9,813 nt of DNA from CAYIGN01 sp964363055 (GCA_964363055.1 CAYIGN010000027.1:1-9813); one strand, 5' to 3'; positions 1-6,057 are shown, numbered from the stretch's first letter. Numbers and translations: made by a program. The notes: generated by a model not told the origin, from the letters alone.

Positions 1-88
1 CAGAATAGGCCGCGTAGGGCTCGTCCTTCCGCAAGTCCGCGTCCACCCCCGACCCTCTCAGCGTCGGGCCGGTGCAGCCCAAATGCAT
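1..88 (-). pseudogene. NuoD-like (complex I 49-kDa subunit) fragment, cut by window edge
   Basis: Read on the minus strand from position 88 down to 2, the frame gives 29 residues. They include TGPTLRGSGVDADLRKDEPY, which resembles the conserved mid-protein segment of NuoD, the quinone-side large subunit of NADH-quinone oxidoreductase. Related group 4 hydrogenase large subunits share this stretch. In a normal NuoD about 200 residues precede it, but here only M-H-L-G-C does, and the upstream frame does not look like NuoD. A one-base shift would place N-A-F-G-L directly before T-G-P, which fits the family better, so a frameshift is possible. No ribosome binding site is visible before the ATG. 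The gene is therefore likely truncated or broken at its 5' side, and the rest lies outside the window. The call rests on about 24 residues. Confidence 0.5.
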
Positions 89-123
89 TTTTGAGATGGG
101 TTCTAGTATGCTGATAGCAAGCT

Positions 124-155
124 GCCGCTGCGCTTTCGGGCGCAGCGGCTTTTTT
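124..155 (+). terminator. Strong rho-independent terminator
   Basis: A perfect 10-bp GC-rich stem (GCCGCTGCGC at 124-133, GCGCAGCGGC at 140-149) with a 6-base loop is followed at once by six T (150-155). It works in the plus direction and insulates the neu cluster from upstream transcription. No plus-strand gene is visible before it in the window, so the transcript it ends starts further left or has been lost. Confidence 0.9.
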
Positions 156-202
156 CTTTCGCATAACATTCTTTGTTCCGCAAGGGTTTTAATAGTAACC
201 TT

Positions 203-1267
203 ATGCAGCCGATAGCTTTTGGAGACAAAAGAATAGGTCCTGGTGAGCCGGTATTTGTCATCTGTGAAGGGGGACTCACGAATTACGGGGAGATTGAGCT
301 TGCCAAAAAGCAGATTGATGCGGCGGTTGCAGCAGGCGCGGATGTTATAAAATTTCAGGCGTGGAAAACCGAGGATTTGATTTCGCGCAAAGTTGCAAAG
401 CGGCTTGAGCCGGAATTGGGATATGATTGGTTTGAACGGATAAAGTATAAGGAATTTTCTGGAGACCAATTGCGGGGATTGCAGGCATACGCGGCAGAAA
501 AGGGGATTCTGTGGTTTGCAACGCCGCATGACGAGTGGGGACTGGACATACTGGATAAAGAGTTGAATGTCGCGGCATTCAAAATCGGCTCGGGAGAATC
601 GCATAATTTTCATTTTTTGAAAAAAGTCGGCAAGCGCGGCAAGCCCGTAATTATTTCATTCGGTCTGCAGTCGGATGATGAAGCAGTGCAAGCAATAAAA
701 ACCCTGCAGGATGCGGGAGCAACAGGAATCATAGTGCTCCACTGCCTGACTTCCTACCCGGTGCCGTACGAGATGATCGGGCTTCCAAGGATTGCGCGGT
801 TGCGCGAGTTGCTGCAAGTGCCGGTTGGAATTTCGGATCACAGCGCGGGACGGCATATCGTACTTGCCGCAGTGGCGCAGGGCGCGGTTGCAGTTGAGAA
901 GCATCTTACATTTGATAAAAGCGATCCGCGCTCGCTGGATAATCCCGGCGCTCTCCTGCCGGATGAGTTCGCGGCACTCGTAAAAGAAATCCGCGATCTT
1001 GAAAAAGCAATGCGCGATGTTCCTGAAGCCGAGCGTATGGCGTTTCTTCGCAAAAGCCGCGACTGGGCCGGACAGGCGATTGTCGCGCGCCGCCATATCC
1101 CTGCAGGAGCGGTGTTGGATGAAACAATGATCGCTTTCAAGCGGCCGGCCAAAGGGGGACTGGAACCGGGGATGACGGGGCAGGTCGTGGGCAAAAAAGC
1201 CGTCCGCGATATACCCGCGGATCAGCAGATTCAACTTGCGGATTTGGAAAGCAACGGTTACAAATGA
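203..1267 (+). CDS. neuB: NeuB-type nonulosonic acid (sialic acid) synthase, copy 1
   Basis: This is a 354-residue protein of the N-acetylneuraminate synthase family, which condenses phosphoenolpyruvate with an N-acetylmannosamine-type sugar in the cytoplasm. Residues 1 to about 280 form the TIM-barrel synthase domain. Visible landmarks are K50-F51-Q52 and the two metal-binding histidines, H213 (in G-I-S-D-H) and H234 (in E-K-H-L-T). Residues about 290-354 form the antifreeze-like SAF domain (A-R-R-H-I-P-A-G-A-V-L). The ATG at 203 is preferred over a TTG at 173 because the family begins shortly before the first beta strand, although no clear Shine-Dalgarno site is present. The usual E-I-G-x-N-H-x-G signature reads E22-G-G-L-T-N-Y-G, so the Asn-His pair is replaced. 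Its stop overlaps the start of the next gene by 4 bp. Whether the product is neuraminic, legionaminic or pseudaminic acid cannot be told. Confidence 0.9.
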   Translation: MQPIAFGDKRIGPGEPVFVICEGGLTNYGEIELAKKQIDAAVAAGADVIKFQAWKTEDLISRKVAKRLEPELGYDWFERIKYKEFSGDQLRGLQAYAAEKGILWFATPHDEWGLDILDKELNVAAFKIGSGESHNFHFLKKVGKRGKPVIISFGLQSDDEAVQAIKTLQDAGATGIIVLHCLTSYPVPYEMIGLPRIARLRELLQVPVGISDHSAGRHIVLAAVAQGAVAVEKHLTFDKSDPRSLDNPGALLPDEFAALVKEIRDLEKAMRDVPEAERMAFLRKSRDWAGQAIVARRHIPAGAVLDETMIAFKRPAKGGLEPGMTGQVVGKKAVRDIPADQQIQLADLESNGYK

Positions 1268-2448
1268 GAGTGTTTATGCGCAAACGAAAGATTCTTTTTC
1301 CCATCACCAGCAAAATCCATTATGCCCGTCAGAAGTTGCTGTTGGATCTCTTAAGAGATCACCCGCGGTTTGAGTTGCAGCTGGTCCTGGCAGGATCGGT
1401 GCTGGTGGAAAAATATGCAGAGCAATTTTCCCCCGCGATCACCCGGGCCGGTTTTGCGATCAAGGATACTTTGTATAACGTCATTGACGGCGGCAACCAT
1501 GTCAGCATGGCCAAAAGCGCTGGTCTCACCGCGCTTGAGCTTTCCAATACCATCCAGCGTCTGAATCCGGATATGGTATTGGTGAGAGCCGACCGTTTTG
1601 AGCAGCTCGCGATTGCAATGGTTGCGGCATACTTAAACAAAACCATAGTCCATCTTGAGGGGGGCGATGTCTCGGGGACGATTGATGAGAGCGTGCGGCA
1701 CGCGATCACCAAGCTGGCACACGTCCATTTTGTTACGAATGAGGCCGCGCGGAAACGGGTTATACAAATGGGCGAGAATCCGGAGATGGTGTTTGATGTC
1801 GGTTCACCGGACGTTGAGTTTGCGGCCTCGGTCCGAAAGAAACTTGATGAAGGGTTTATGCGCCGGATCGGGACCGGAAAGGACATAGATTTTAGAAAGC
1901 CGTTTGTGGTGGTGATCCAGCACCCGGTCACCACCGAGCCGGACAACCGCAAGCACATAGAAGCACTACTTGAAGCGGTGGATGGGCTTGGGGTGCAAGC
2001 GGTCTGGTTTTGGCCGAATATCGATGCCGGAACGAATGAAATGGCCAAAGCCATCCGGGTCTGGCGGGAACTCGGTAAACTCAAAAATAATCGGATTAAG
2101 TTTGTGACTGATCTCCTTCCCGAGGACTTCATCGCTCTTTTGAGACGCGCCTCCTGCGTCATAGGAAACTCCTCGGCCGGCATCAAAGAATGTTCATTCT
2201 TGGGGATTCCCTCGGTCACCATCGGAACCAGACAAGCCGATCGGCTTCGGGGACCCAATGTGCTTGAAGTTCCCCACGAAAAAAAAGAGATCGCCGGCGC
2301 CGTAAAAGCGCAGCTCGGACACGGGCCATATCCCCGCTCAGATATTTATTATAAGCCCAAAACCTCCAAACGGATCGTTGAAATTTTGGAGAAAATCCCT
2401 TTGGTCGTGCAGAAGCGGTTTTATGAGCGGGTGGAAGCCGTTATATAA
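1264..2448 (+). CDS. neuC: NeuC-type UDP-N-acetylglucosamine 2-epimerase (hydrolysing)
   Basis: This is a 394-residue GT-B fold enzyme of the UDP-GlcNAc 2-epimerase family. NeuC members hydrolyse and epimerise UDP-GlcNAc (or a modified form) to free ManNAc-type sugar, the substrate of NeuB. Landmarks are R108-A-D-R-F-E113, H130-L-E-G-G-D135 followed by S-G-T-I-D-E-S-V-R-H, the Q-H220-P-V-T-T-E loop, and the nucleotide-binding segment G301-N-S-S-A-G-I-K-E309. The length is normal for the family. The ATG at 1264 overlaps the neuB stop (ATGA), which suggests translational coupling; an ATG at 1279 is an alternative start. The extended G-T-I-D-E-S-V-R-H form is typical of NeuC rather than of WecB. 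UDP-diacetylbacillosamine 2-epimerase (LegG) cannot be excluded. Confidence 0.9.
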   Translation: MRVFMRKRKILFPITSKIHYARQKLLLDLLRDHPRFELQLVLAGSVLVEKYAEQFSPAITRAGFAIKDTLYNVIDGGNHVSMAKSAGLTALELSNTIQRLNPDMVLVRADRFEQLAIAMVAAYLNKTIVHLEGGDVSGTIDESVRHAITKLAHVHFVTNEAARKRVIQMGENPEMVFDVGSPDVEFAASVRKKLDEGFMRRIGTGKDIDFRKPFVVVIQHPVTTEPDNRKHIEALLEAVDGLGVQAVWFWPNIDAGTNEMAKAIRVWRELGKLKNNRIKFVTDLLPEDFIALLRRASCVIGNSSAGIKECSFLGIPSVTIGTRQADRLRGPNVLEVPHEKKEIAGAVKAQLGHGPYPRSDIYYKPKTSKRIVEILEKIPLVVQKRFYERVEAVI

Positions 2449-2461
2449 TCATAAAAAGCGT

Positions 2462-3193
2462 ATGCCAAGGAACGATCGCGCACTGCTTGAACACGAATTT
2501 TTTACGCGCATTCCCAAGGCGCGGAAAGCCAGTCCGGTTTTTCGCAGCATCTTTGATTTGATGTATCAGGCGCATGAGTTGGCGCGGCCGGGCAAACGGG
2601 TGCTCAATATCTATTCGTCTCCGGATTTTTCGGGCAGCCGCGAAGAGGTGTATCGCGAGCGGTTTTTCAATGAATGCGAGTACGAGGCAATGGATTTCTG
2701 GGAAGACGCGTTTCGGGTTGACGGGAGTCCTTTGCCGGAGAAACATAAACTCCCGTATGGCGACAGCCATTTTGACCTCGTGGTTACGACCAAGGTCATT
2801 ATGGAGCACATTTCGGAACCGGAGGACGTGGTCAGGGAATTCTACCGGGTGCTCAAGCCGGGTGGGGAAGCGTTTGTGATAGCTCCCTTGGTGCGCCGCC
2901 AGCATCAGAAACCTCATGACTATTTTCGCTACACCGAGTATGCGCTCGAGCATCTCTTCCGCAAAGCCGGGTTTTCGGAGGTGATGCTCACGCATACCAA
3001 CGGCGGGATTGTGACACTGGTATCGTATCTTTATTTCTTCCAGAGGGAACTCAATCTGCCAAGACCCATTGCGCGATTTTTTGATTTCGTGCATACGCGG
3101 GTCGCAGAACCGCTTTCATTCTGGCTTGATCGGCTGGACAACGGTTACGGCCGGGATTTGACTCTTTATTTTATGGTGCGGGCGCAAAAATGA
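2462..3193 (+). CDS. SAM-dependent class I methyltransferase (Methyltransf_11-like)
   Basis: This is a 243-residue protein with the downstream half of a class I methyltransferase fold: D101-S-H-F-D-L-V-V, then M-E-H-I, and R-V-L-K-P-G-G135 before a hydrophobic strand. H-D-Y-F-R-Y-T follows, as in many sugar or lipid methyltransferases of this type. Motif I is atypical: at residues 47-58 it reads V-L-N-I-Y-S-S-P-D-F-S-G where D/E-x-G-x-G-x-G is expected. SAM binding may therefore be altered. The ATG at 2462 lies 13 bp after neuC and is favoured over an in-frame ATG at 2378 inside neuC. Its place between neuC and neuA suggests that it methylates the nonulosonic acid or its carrier glycan, but this is inference. 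Confidence 0.75.
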   Translation: MPRNDRALLEHEFFTRIPKARKASPVFRSIFDLMYQAHELARPGKRVLNIYSSPDFSGSREEVYRERFFNECEYEAMDFWEDAFRVDGSPLPEKHKLPYGDSHFDLVVTTKVIMEHISEPEDVVREFYRVLKPGGEAFVIAPLVRRQHQKPHDYFRYTEYALEHLFRKAGFSEVMLTHTNGGIVTLVSYLYFFQRELNLPRPIARFFDFVHTRVAEPLSFWLDRLDNGYGRDLTLYFMVRAQK

Positions 3194-3196
3194 AAT

Positions 3197-3958
3197 ATGC
3201 CTTTTCAGGCATTCACTATGCATAAATCGGATCAAAAAATTTTAGGGATTATCACTGCCCGCGGCGGGTCCAAGGGCATTCCCGGAAAAAATATCAAGGC
3301 CCTGTGCGGCAAGCCCTTGATCGCGTATACCATCGAGGCCGCCCGGCAGTCAGATGTTTTTGACCGGCTGATTCTTTCCACCGATGATGAAAAGATTGCC
3401 GCAGTCGCGCGGGAGCACGGAGTAGAGGTGCCGTTTATGCGGCCGCAGGAATTGGCTCGGGATGATACGCCGCATCTTCCGGTCGTGCAGCATGCTGTCG
3501 CCTGGATGCGCGAGCATGAGGGGTATGAGCCGGACTACGTTGCAATTCTGCAGCCGACCGCACCATTGCGCAGGCCGGAGCACATCCGTGAAGCGTATGC
3601 CCTTCTGCAGAATCGAAGTGCGGATTCGGTCTTAAGCGTTTCTCCGATTCCTGGACATCACCACCCGTTGTGGGCAGTGCGCGTCAGCGCTGATGATCTG
3701 GCGTCGCTGTTCGTATCTGGAGAGCCGCTCGCGCGCCGTATTCCGCGCCGCCAGGAACTGCCGCCGGCTTATACGAACAACGGCGCGATCTACATTTTCA
3801 TGACCGCACTTCTGTTTCAGTCGGAGGGACCGAGCTTTTATGGTGATCACGTCGCGGCCTATGTGATGAGAGAAGAGGATAGCATTAACATTGACAATGC
3901 GGAGGATTGGGCGCGAGCTGAGGCAGCGCTTCAACGCCGTTCCGCAAAAAGTATATGA
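3197..3958 (+). CDS. neuA: NeuA-type CMP-nonulosonate cytidylyltransferase
   Basis: This 253-residue protein should activate a nonulosonic acid with CTP to give the CMP-sugar used by surface glycosyltransferases. It carries the CTP-binding N-terminal motif R22-G-G-S-K-G-I-P-G-K-N32, the segment L-S-T-D-D, the loop L118-Q-P-T-A-P-L-R125, the substrate-side Y-T-N-N-G-A-I-Y, and the acidic metal site around D228-S-I-N-I-D233. The length is near normal for single-domain NeuA, LegF and PseF. It starts 3 bp after the methyltransferase stop. An alternative ATG at 3218 would remove seven residues, and no ribosome binding site decides between them. Its stop overlaps the next gene by 4 bp. It is the only cytidylyltransferase here although there are two NeuB-type synthases. 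Confidence 0.9.
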   Translation: MPFQAFTMHKSDQKILGIITARGGSKGIPGKNIKALCGKPLIAYTIEAARQSDVFDRLILSTDDEKIAAVAREHGVEVPFMRPQELARDDTPHLPVVQHAVAWMREHEGYEPDYVAILQPTAPLRRPEHIREAYALLQNRSADSVLSVSPIPGHHHPLWAVRVSADDLASLFVSGEPLARRIPRRQELPPAYTNNGAIYIFMTALLFQSEGPSFYGDHVAAYVMREEDSINIDNAEDWARAEAALQRRSAKSI

Positions 3959-5067
3959 CTTTGGACGAACGAATCCGGCAAAGCGTCTTGATTGTCGCCG
4001 AGGTCGGCAAGAATTTCATTCAGACCGAAGAGGATCGGCCGGTTTCCGAATACTTGGAGAATGCCAATGCCCTTGCGCGATTGTCAAAAGAGGTTGGTGC
4101 GGACGCAGTAAAGTTTCAGACCCACAACGCGGAGGATGAGGTTTTGAATATTGATTTTGACTCTCCCCATTTCAAGGGCAAGAGCCGGTATCAGTGGGTG
4201 AGCCGCAACGAGCGCGCTACGCCGCTCAATAAATTCTGGCATCCGCTTAAAGCATACTGCGACGAGATTGGGATCATTTTTTTCTCTACTCCGATGTCGC
4301 GCGGGGCGGCAATGAAGCTGGAGAAAGTAGGGGTGCCCTGGTGGAAAGTTGCCTCCTCGGACATTCTTGATTTTCCGATGTTGGAGTTTATGGCCAACAG
4401 CGGTAAAGAGATTATGATCCCCGGCGGTATGTCCACTCTGGAAGAACTTGATCAGTGCATTGATTTTCTGCGCCGGAAAGACGCCGGTTTCATTCTGATG
4501 CACGCGATTTCGCGCTATCCGTATCCAGCCGAGGACTCAAACTTACTCACCATAAAGTTTTTCCAAAAGCGCTATCCGGGGATAAGCATCGGCTTTTCCC
4601 AGAATTCTCCATGGGTTGAGCCCGCAGTCGCTGCGGTGGCGCTTGGAGCGCGAGTCGTGGAGCAACACTTCACCACTGATCGCGCCCTCTGGGGCCCGGA
4701 TCACAAAGTATCAATGACCCCGGAGGAATTCCGGAAGATGGTCGCCGGAATCCGCGAGATGGAAAACAGTCACCTAAAACGCTCGAGCGTTTTAGGTGAC
4801 CAAAAGATGCAAAAGTATATGGGGCGTGAGGATAAATTCCTGCAGGAAGGCGAGATCCCATTCCGCGGCCTGTTCCGTAAGTCACTGGTTGCCAGCCGCG
4901 ATCTTTCGGCGGGGACCGTGCTTGCCGCGGGCGATATCTACGCCATGCGCCCGCAGCAGCTCATCAGCGGTCTCCCCTCGGAAAAATACGAATCAGTTAT
5001 TGGACGACGCACAACAAGGTATCTCAAAAAATACGATCCGATCGCGATCGGATTCTTGAAGTCCTGA
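3955..5067 (+). CDS. Divergent NeuB-type synthase, copy 2
   Basis: This is a 370-residue protein with the same two-domain plan as copy 1: a synthase barrel (to about residue 270) with K53-F-Q and the strand A-L-G-A-R-V-V-E-Q-H238-F-T, then a C-terminal SAF domain (about 300-370). It differs at key sites. The N-terminal signature is E16-V-G-K-N-F21, with Phe where His is usual. The loop that normally reads S-D-H is S215-Q-N217, so the first metal-binding histidine is replaced by asparagine. There is also an expansion around residues 60-85. A perfect palindrome lies in frame at residues 272-282. The ATG overlaps the neuA stop. It may use a different substrate, be a regulatory partner of copy 1, or represent a separate NeuB subfamily; its exact reaction is not known. 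Confidence 0.85.
   Translation: MTLDERIRQSVLIVAEVGKNFIQTEEDRPVSEYLENANALARLSKEVGADAVKFQTHNAEDEVLNIDFDSPHFKGKSRYQWVSRNERATPLNKFWHPLKAYCDEIGIIFFSTPMSRGAAMKLEKVGVPWWKVASSDILDFPMLEFMANSGKEIMIPGGMSTLEELDQCIDFLRRKDAGFILMHAISRYPYPAEDSNLLTIKFFQKRYPGISIGFSQNSPWVEPAVAAVALGARVVEQHFTTDRALWGPDHKVSMTPEEFRKMVAGIREMENSHLKRSSVLGDQKMQKYMGREDKFLQEGEIPFRGLFRKSLVASRDLSAGTVLAAGDIYAMRPQQLISGLPSEKYESVIGRRTTRYLKKYDPIAIGFLKS
4769..4800. repeat. Perfect 32-bp palindrome inside a coding sequence
   Basis: The right half, GAGCGTTTTAGGTGAC (4785-4800), is the exact reverse complement of the left half at 4769-4784, with no loop and no mismatch. It encodes S-H-L-K-R-S-S-V-L-G-D (residues 272-282 of the second synthase) and keeps the frame open. 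It sits at the junction of the barrel and the linker to the SAF domain, where related proteins usually show a short A-L-G-D/S-G segment. Confidence 0.95.
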
Positions 5068-5114
5068 ATGGATATATTGATTATCCTGCATCCTTCTTAA
5101 AATCCCGCACAAAA

Positions 5115-5134
5115 GCAGCGGGTTTATCCGCTGC
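5115..5134. other. Hairpin downstream of the neu cluster
   Basis: The stem GCAGCGG/CCGCTGC (7 bp) has the loop GTTTAT. No T-run follows on the plus strand. On the minus strand four T follow, so it is at best a weak terminator for minus-strand transcription. No convincing intrinsic terminator for the neu cluster is visible. Confidence 0.6.
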
Positions 5135-5148
5135 GATATACGGAAGTT

Positions 5149-5187
5149 AAAAAGCCGCCGCAGGCAAAGAGGGCACTGGGCGGCGGC
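5149..5187 (-). terminator. Probable terminator of the small minus-strand gene
   Basis: GCCGCCGC (5154-5161) and GCGGCGGC (5180-5187) form an 8-bp GC stem around an 18-base loop. On the minus strand the stem is followed by five T (5153-5149). It lies 66 bp past the stop of the minus-strand gene at 5253. Confidence 0.55.
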
Positions 5188-5222
5188 CGATCTCTTAATC
5201 TGGATAGAATCGCAGTCCGATC

Positions 5223-5244
5223 ACTGCCGTTTTATCGCGGCAGT
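5223..5244. other. Hairpin between convergent genes
   Basis: The stem ACTGCCG/CGGCAGT (7 bp) has an 8-base loop and no T-run on either side. It is the third hairpin in 130 bp, next to the stop codon of the minus-strand gene. It may protect the 3' end of an mRNA. Confidence 0.5.
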
Positions 5245-5252
5245 CGTCCCGG

Positions 5253-5465
5253 TCATTTCCTCTCAAAAAAGACCGTCACCGTTGTAATAATTTGTGGATG
5301 TTTTTGTACCGAGGAGGGAGCGCCTTTTTGGTTGAGAGAATACTCTTCAACCACCTCATGAGATTGGACCACATACTTAACTTCGATATCCCCAAGTTTT
5401 TTGAGTTTTTGTCGTAACGCTGCTTGGGGGCTAACATTCATTACCTGCACGCTAAAAACTTCCAT
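5253..5465 (-). CDS. Small protein of unknown function (70 aa)
   Basis: I do not recognise this 70-residue protein. It begins M-E-V-F-S-V-Q-V, has a basic and probably helical middle (A-L-R-Q-K-L-K-K-L), and ends with a probable beta strand (I-I-T-T-V-T-V-F-F-E-R-K). No signal peptide, membrane segment or cysteine is present. The start at 5465 is chosen because AGGAGGG lies 6 bases upstream of this ATG, by far the best ribosome binding site in the window; longer in-frame starts lack one. A promoter lies upstream at 5550-5578 and a probable terminator downstream. It is convergent with the neu cluster and divergent from nrdJ, so it is likely a monocistronic gene of its own. Confidence 0.65.
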   Translation of the reverse strand: MEVFSVQVMNVSPQAALRQKLKKLGDIEVKYVVQSHEVVEEYSLNQKGAPSSVQKHPQIITTVTVFFERK

Positions 5466-5471
5466 CTTGAT

Positions 5472-5478
5472 CCCTCCT
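5472..5478 (-). promoter_or_regulatory. Ribosome binding site of the 70-aa gene
   Basis: On the minus strand AGGAGGG is followed by the six bases ATCAAG and then ATG. It fixes the start codon at 5465. Confidence 0.8.
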
Positions 5479-5549
5479 ATTGCTATGGCGGGCCGAAAAT
5501 GAATTGCGGAGCTTAACTTCGTTCGCAATATTGACAGGTACTGATGAAA

Positions 5550-5578
5550 AACATAGCAAATCTGTAGATATTTGTCAA
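5550..5578 (-). promoter_or_regulatory. Sigma-70-type promoter of the 70-aa gene
   Basis: On the minus strand a consensus -35 TTGACA (5578-5573) and a 17-base spacer precede TATGTT (5555-5550). A TGC just before the hexamer makes an extended -10. The transcript would start near 5543 and have a leader of about 78 bases. Confidence 0.6.
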
Positions 5579-5620
5579 TGTCTTCATTTAGAATTTGATG
5601 AATAATGTGTAAGATTTTAG

Positions 5621-5827
5621 AGCGTTGTTTACACTCCATTATGTCATTCCCGCCCCCGATCGCGGTCGAGGGTAAACTCCAGCGGGAATCCAGGAAGCCA
5701 TTCTTGGCTCTCGTGCTTGTTTTTCTGGATACCCGCTCCCCGTTTTCACGAGAGCCTGCCCTCGACTCCGATCGGGGGACAAGTTTCGCGGGTATGACAT
5801 CCTTATAGGAAAAGCGTAAACAACGCT
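5621..5827. repeat. Layered palindromic repeat element (MITE-like)
   Basis: Five pairs of inverted arms are present. The outer pair AGCGTTGTTTAC/GTAAACAACGCT (5621-5632, 5816-5827) is perfect. ATGTCATTCCCGC (5641-5653) pairs with 5788-5800 with one mismatch. The 20-base arms 5653-5672 and 5759-5778 match at 18 positions. AGCGGGAATCCAG (5681-5693) pairs with 5725-5737 with one mismatch. GGCTCTCGTG (5706-5715) pairs perfectly with 5747-5756. The two inner pairs interlock. The GTCATTCCCGC termini are of the kind seen in bacterial dispersed palindromic repeats. It lies between the divergent promoters of the 70-aa gene and nrdJ, and reading frames through it look spurious. Confidence 0.85.
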
Positions 5828-5856
5828 AGGGATTCTTACAAATAATGCCTTTAGGT

Positions 5857-5868
5857 TGTCATTCCCGA
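5857..5868 (+). repeat. Solo copy of the repeat terminus
   Basis: TGTCATTCCCGA repeats the terminus of the element at 5641-5653 (11 of 12 bases) in direct orientation, 29 bp beyond its outer arm, with no partner arm nearby. A short hairpin follows (CAGCAT at 5881-5886, ATGCTG at 5892-5897). It may be the scar of a second, decayed copy. Confidence 0.55.
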
Positions 5869-5916
5869 TCCTCAATTCAGCAGCATATCTAATGCTGATT
5901 GTCAATAACTTCGTCT

Positions 5917-5925
5917 TTATCCACA
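5917..5925 (+). promoter_or_regulatory. Consensus DnaA box upstream of nrdJ
   Basis: TTATCCACA is an exact match to the DnaA box consensus. It ends 8 bp before the -35 hexamer of the nrdJ promoter, where a bound protein could touch RNA polymerase. DnaA is known to bind and regulate the nrdAB promoter in Escherichia coli. Regulation here is inferred from position and sequence only. Confidence 0.6.
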
Positions 5926-5933
5926 GGAAAGTT

Positions 5934-5961
5934 TTGACAAGGGGTGGGGCAGGGGTAAAAT
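5934..5961 (+). promoter_or_regulatory. Sigma-70-type promoter of nrdJ
   Basis: TTGACA (5934-5939) matches the -35 consensus perfectly, and TAAAAT (5956-5961) matches five of six -10 positions, with a G-rich 16-base spacer. Transcription would start near 5968 and give a leader of about 90 bases before the nrdJ ATG. Confidence 0.8.
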
Positions 5962-6001
5962 GGAAATGGATATTACTTGTTGACTCTTTTGATTCAAGCA
6001 T

Positions 6002-6050
6002 TCTCTTTCGTCACATCAGAATTCAATGGCGAAAGAGAGTTTTTGTCTCT
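6002..6050 (+). promoter_or_regulatory. nrdJ leader with mutually exclusive hairpins
   Basis: TCTCTTTCG (6002-6010) pairs perfectly with CGAAAGAGA (6030-6038). Part of the second strand, AGAGA (6034-6038), can instead pair with TCTCT (6046-6050) just before the start region. The purine-rich strand GAAAGAGAG is also the only Shine-Dalgarno-like stretch in the leader. A switch between the two folds could control translation. No cobalamin riboswitch motif is seen. Confidence 0.4.
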
Positions 6051-6057
6051 ATGTCGT

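Noticed and set aside
656..1234. Long minus-strand ORF opposite neuB copy 1
   Set aside because: It is an antisense shadow of a clearly conserved gene; similar shadows oppose neuC, the methyltransferase and nrdJ.
2444..2449. TATAAT before the methyltransferase gene as an internal promoter
   Set aside because: The best -35 at a proper spacing (TTATGA) matches only three of six bases, and the sequence overlaps the neuC stop.
5036..5053. 18-bp perfect palindrome near the 3' end of the second synthase
   Set aside because: It is built from repeated GATC/CGATCG units that encode ordinary SAF-domain residues, so chance and codon use can explain it.
5639..6001. Minus-strand ORF of 120 codons
   Set aside because: It reads through the palindromic repeat and the nrdJ promoter, and its peptide is the kind produced by translating such repeats.
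5828..6057. Possible cobalamin riboswitch upstream of nrdJ
   Set aside because: No B12-box-like sequence or matching multi-helix architecture was found. The leader after the promoter is only about 90 bases, too short for the usual form.
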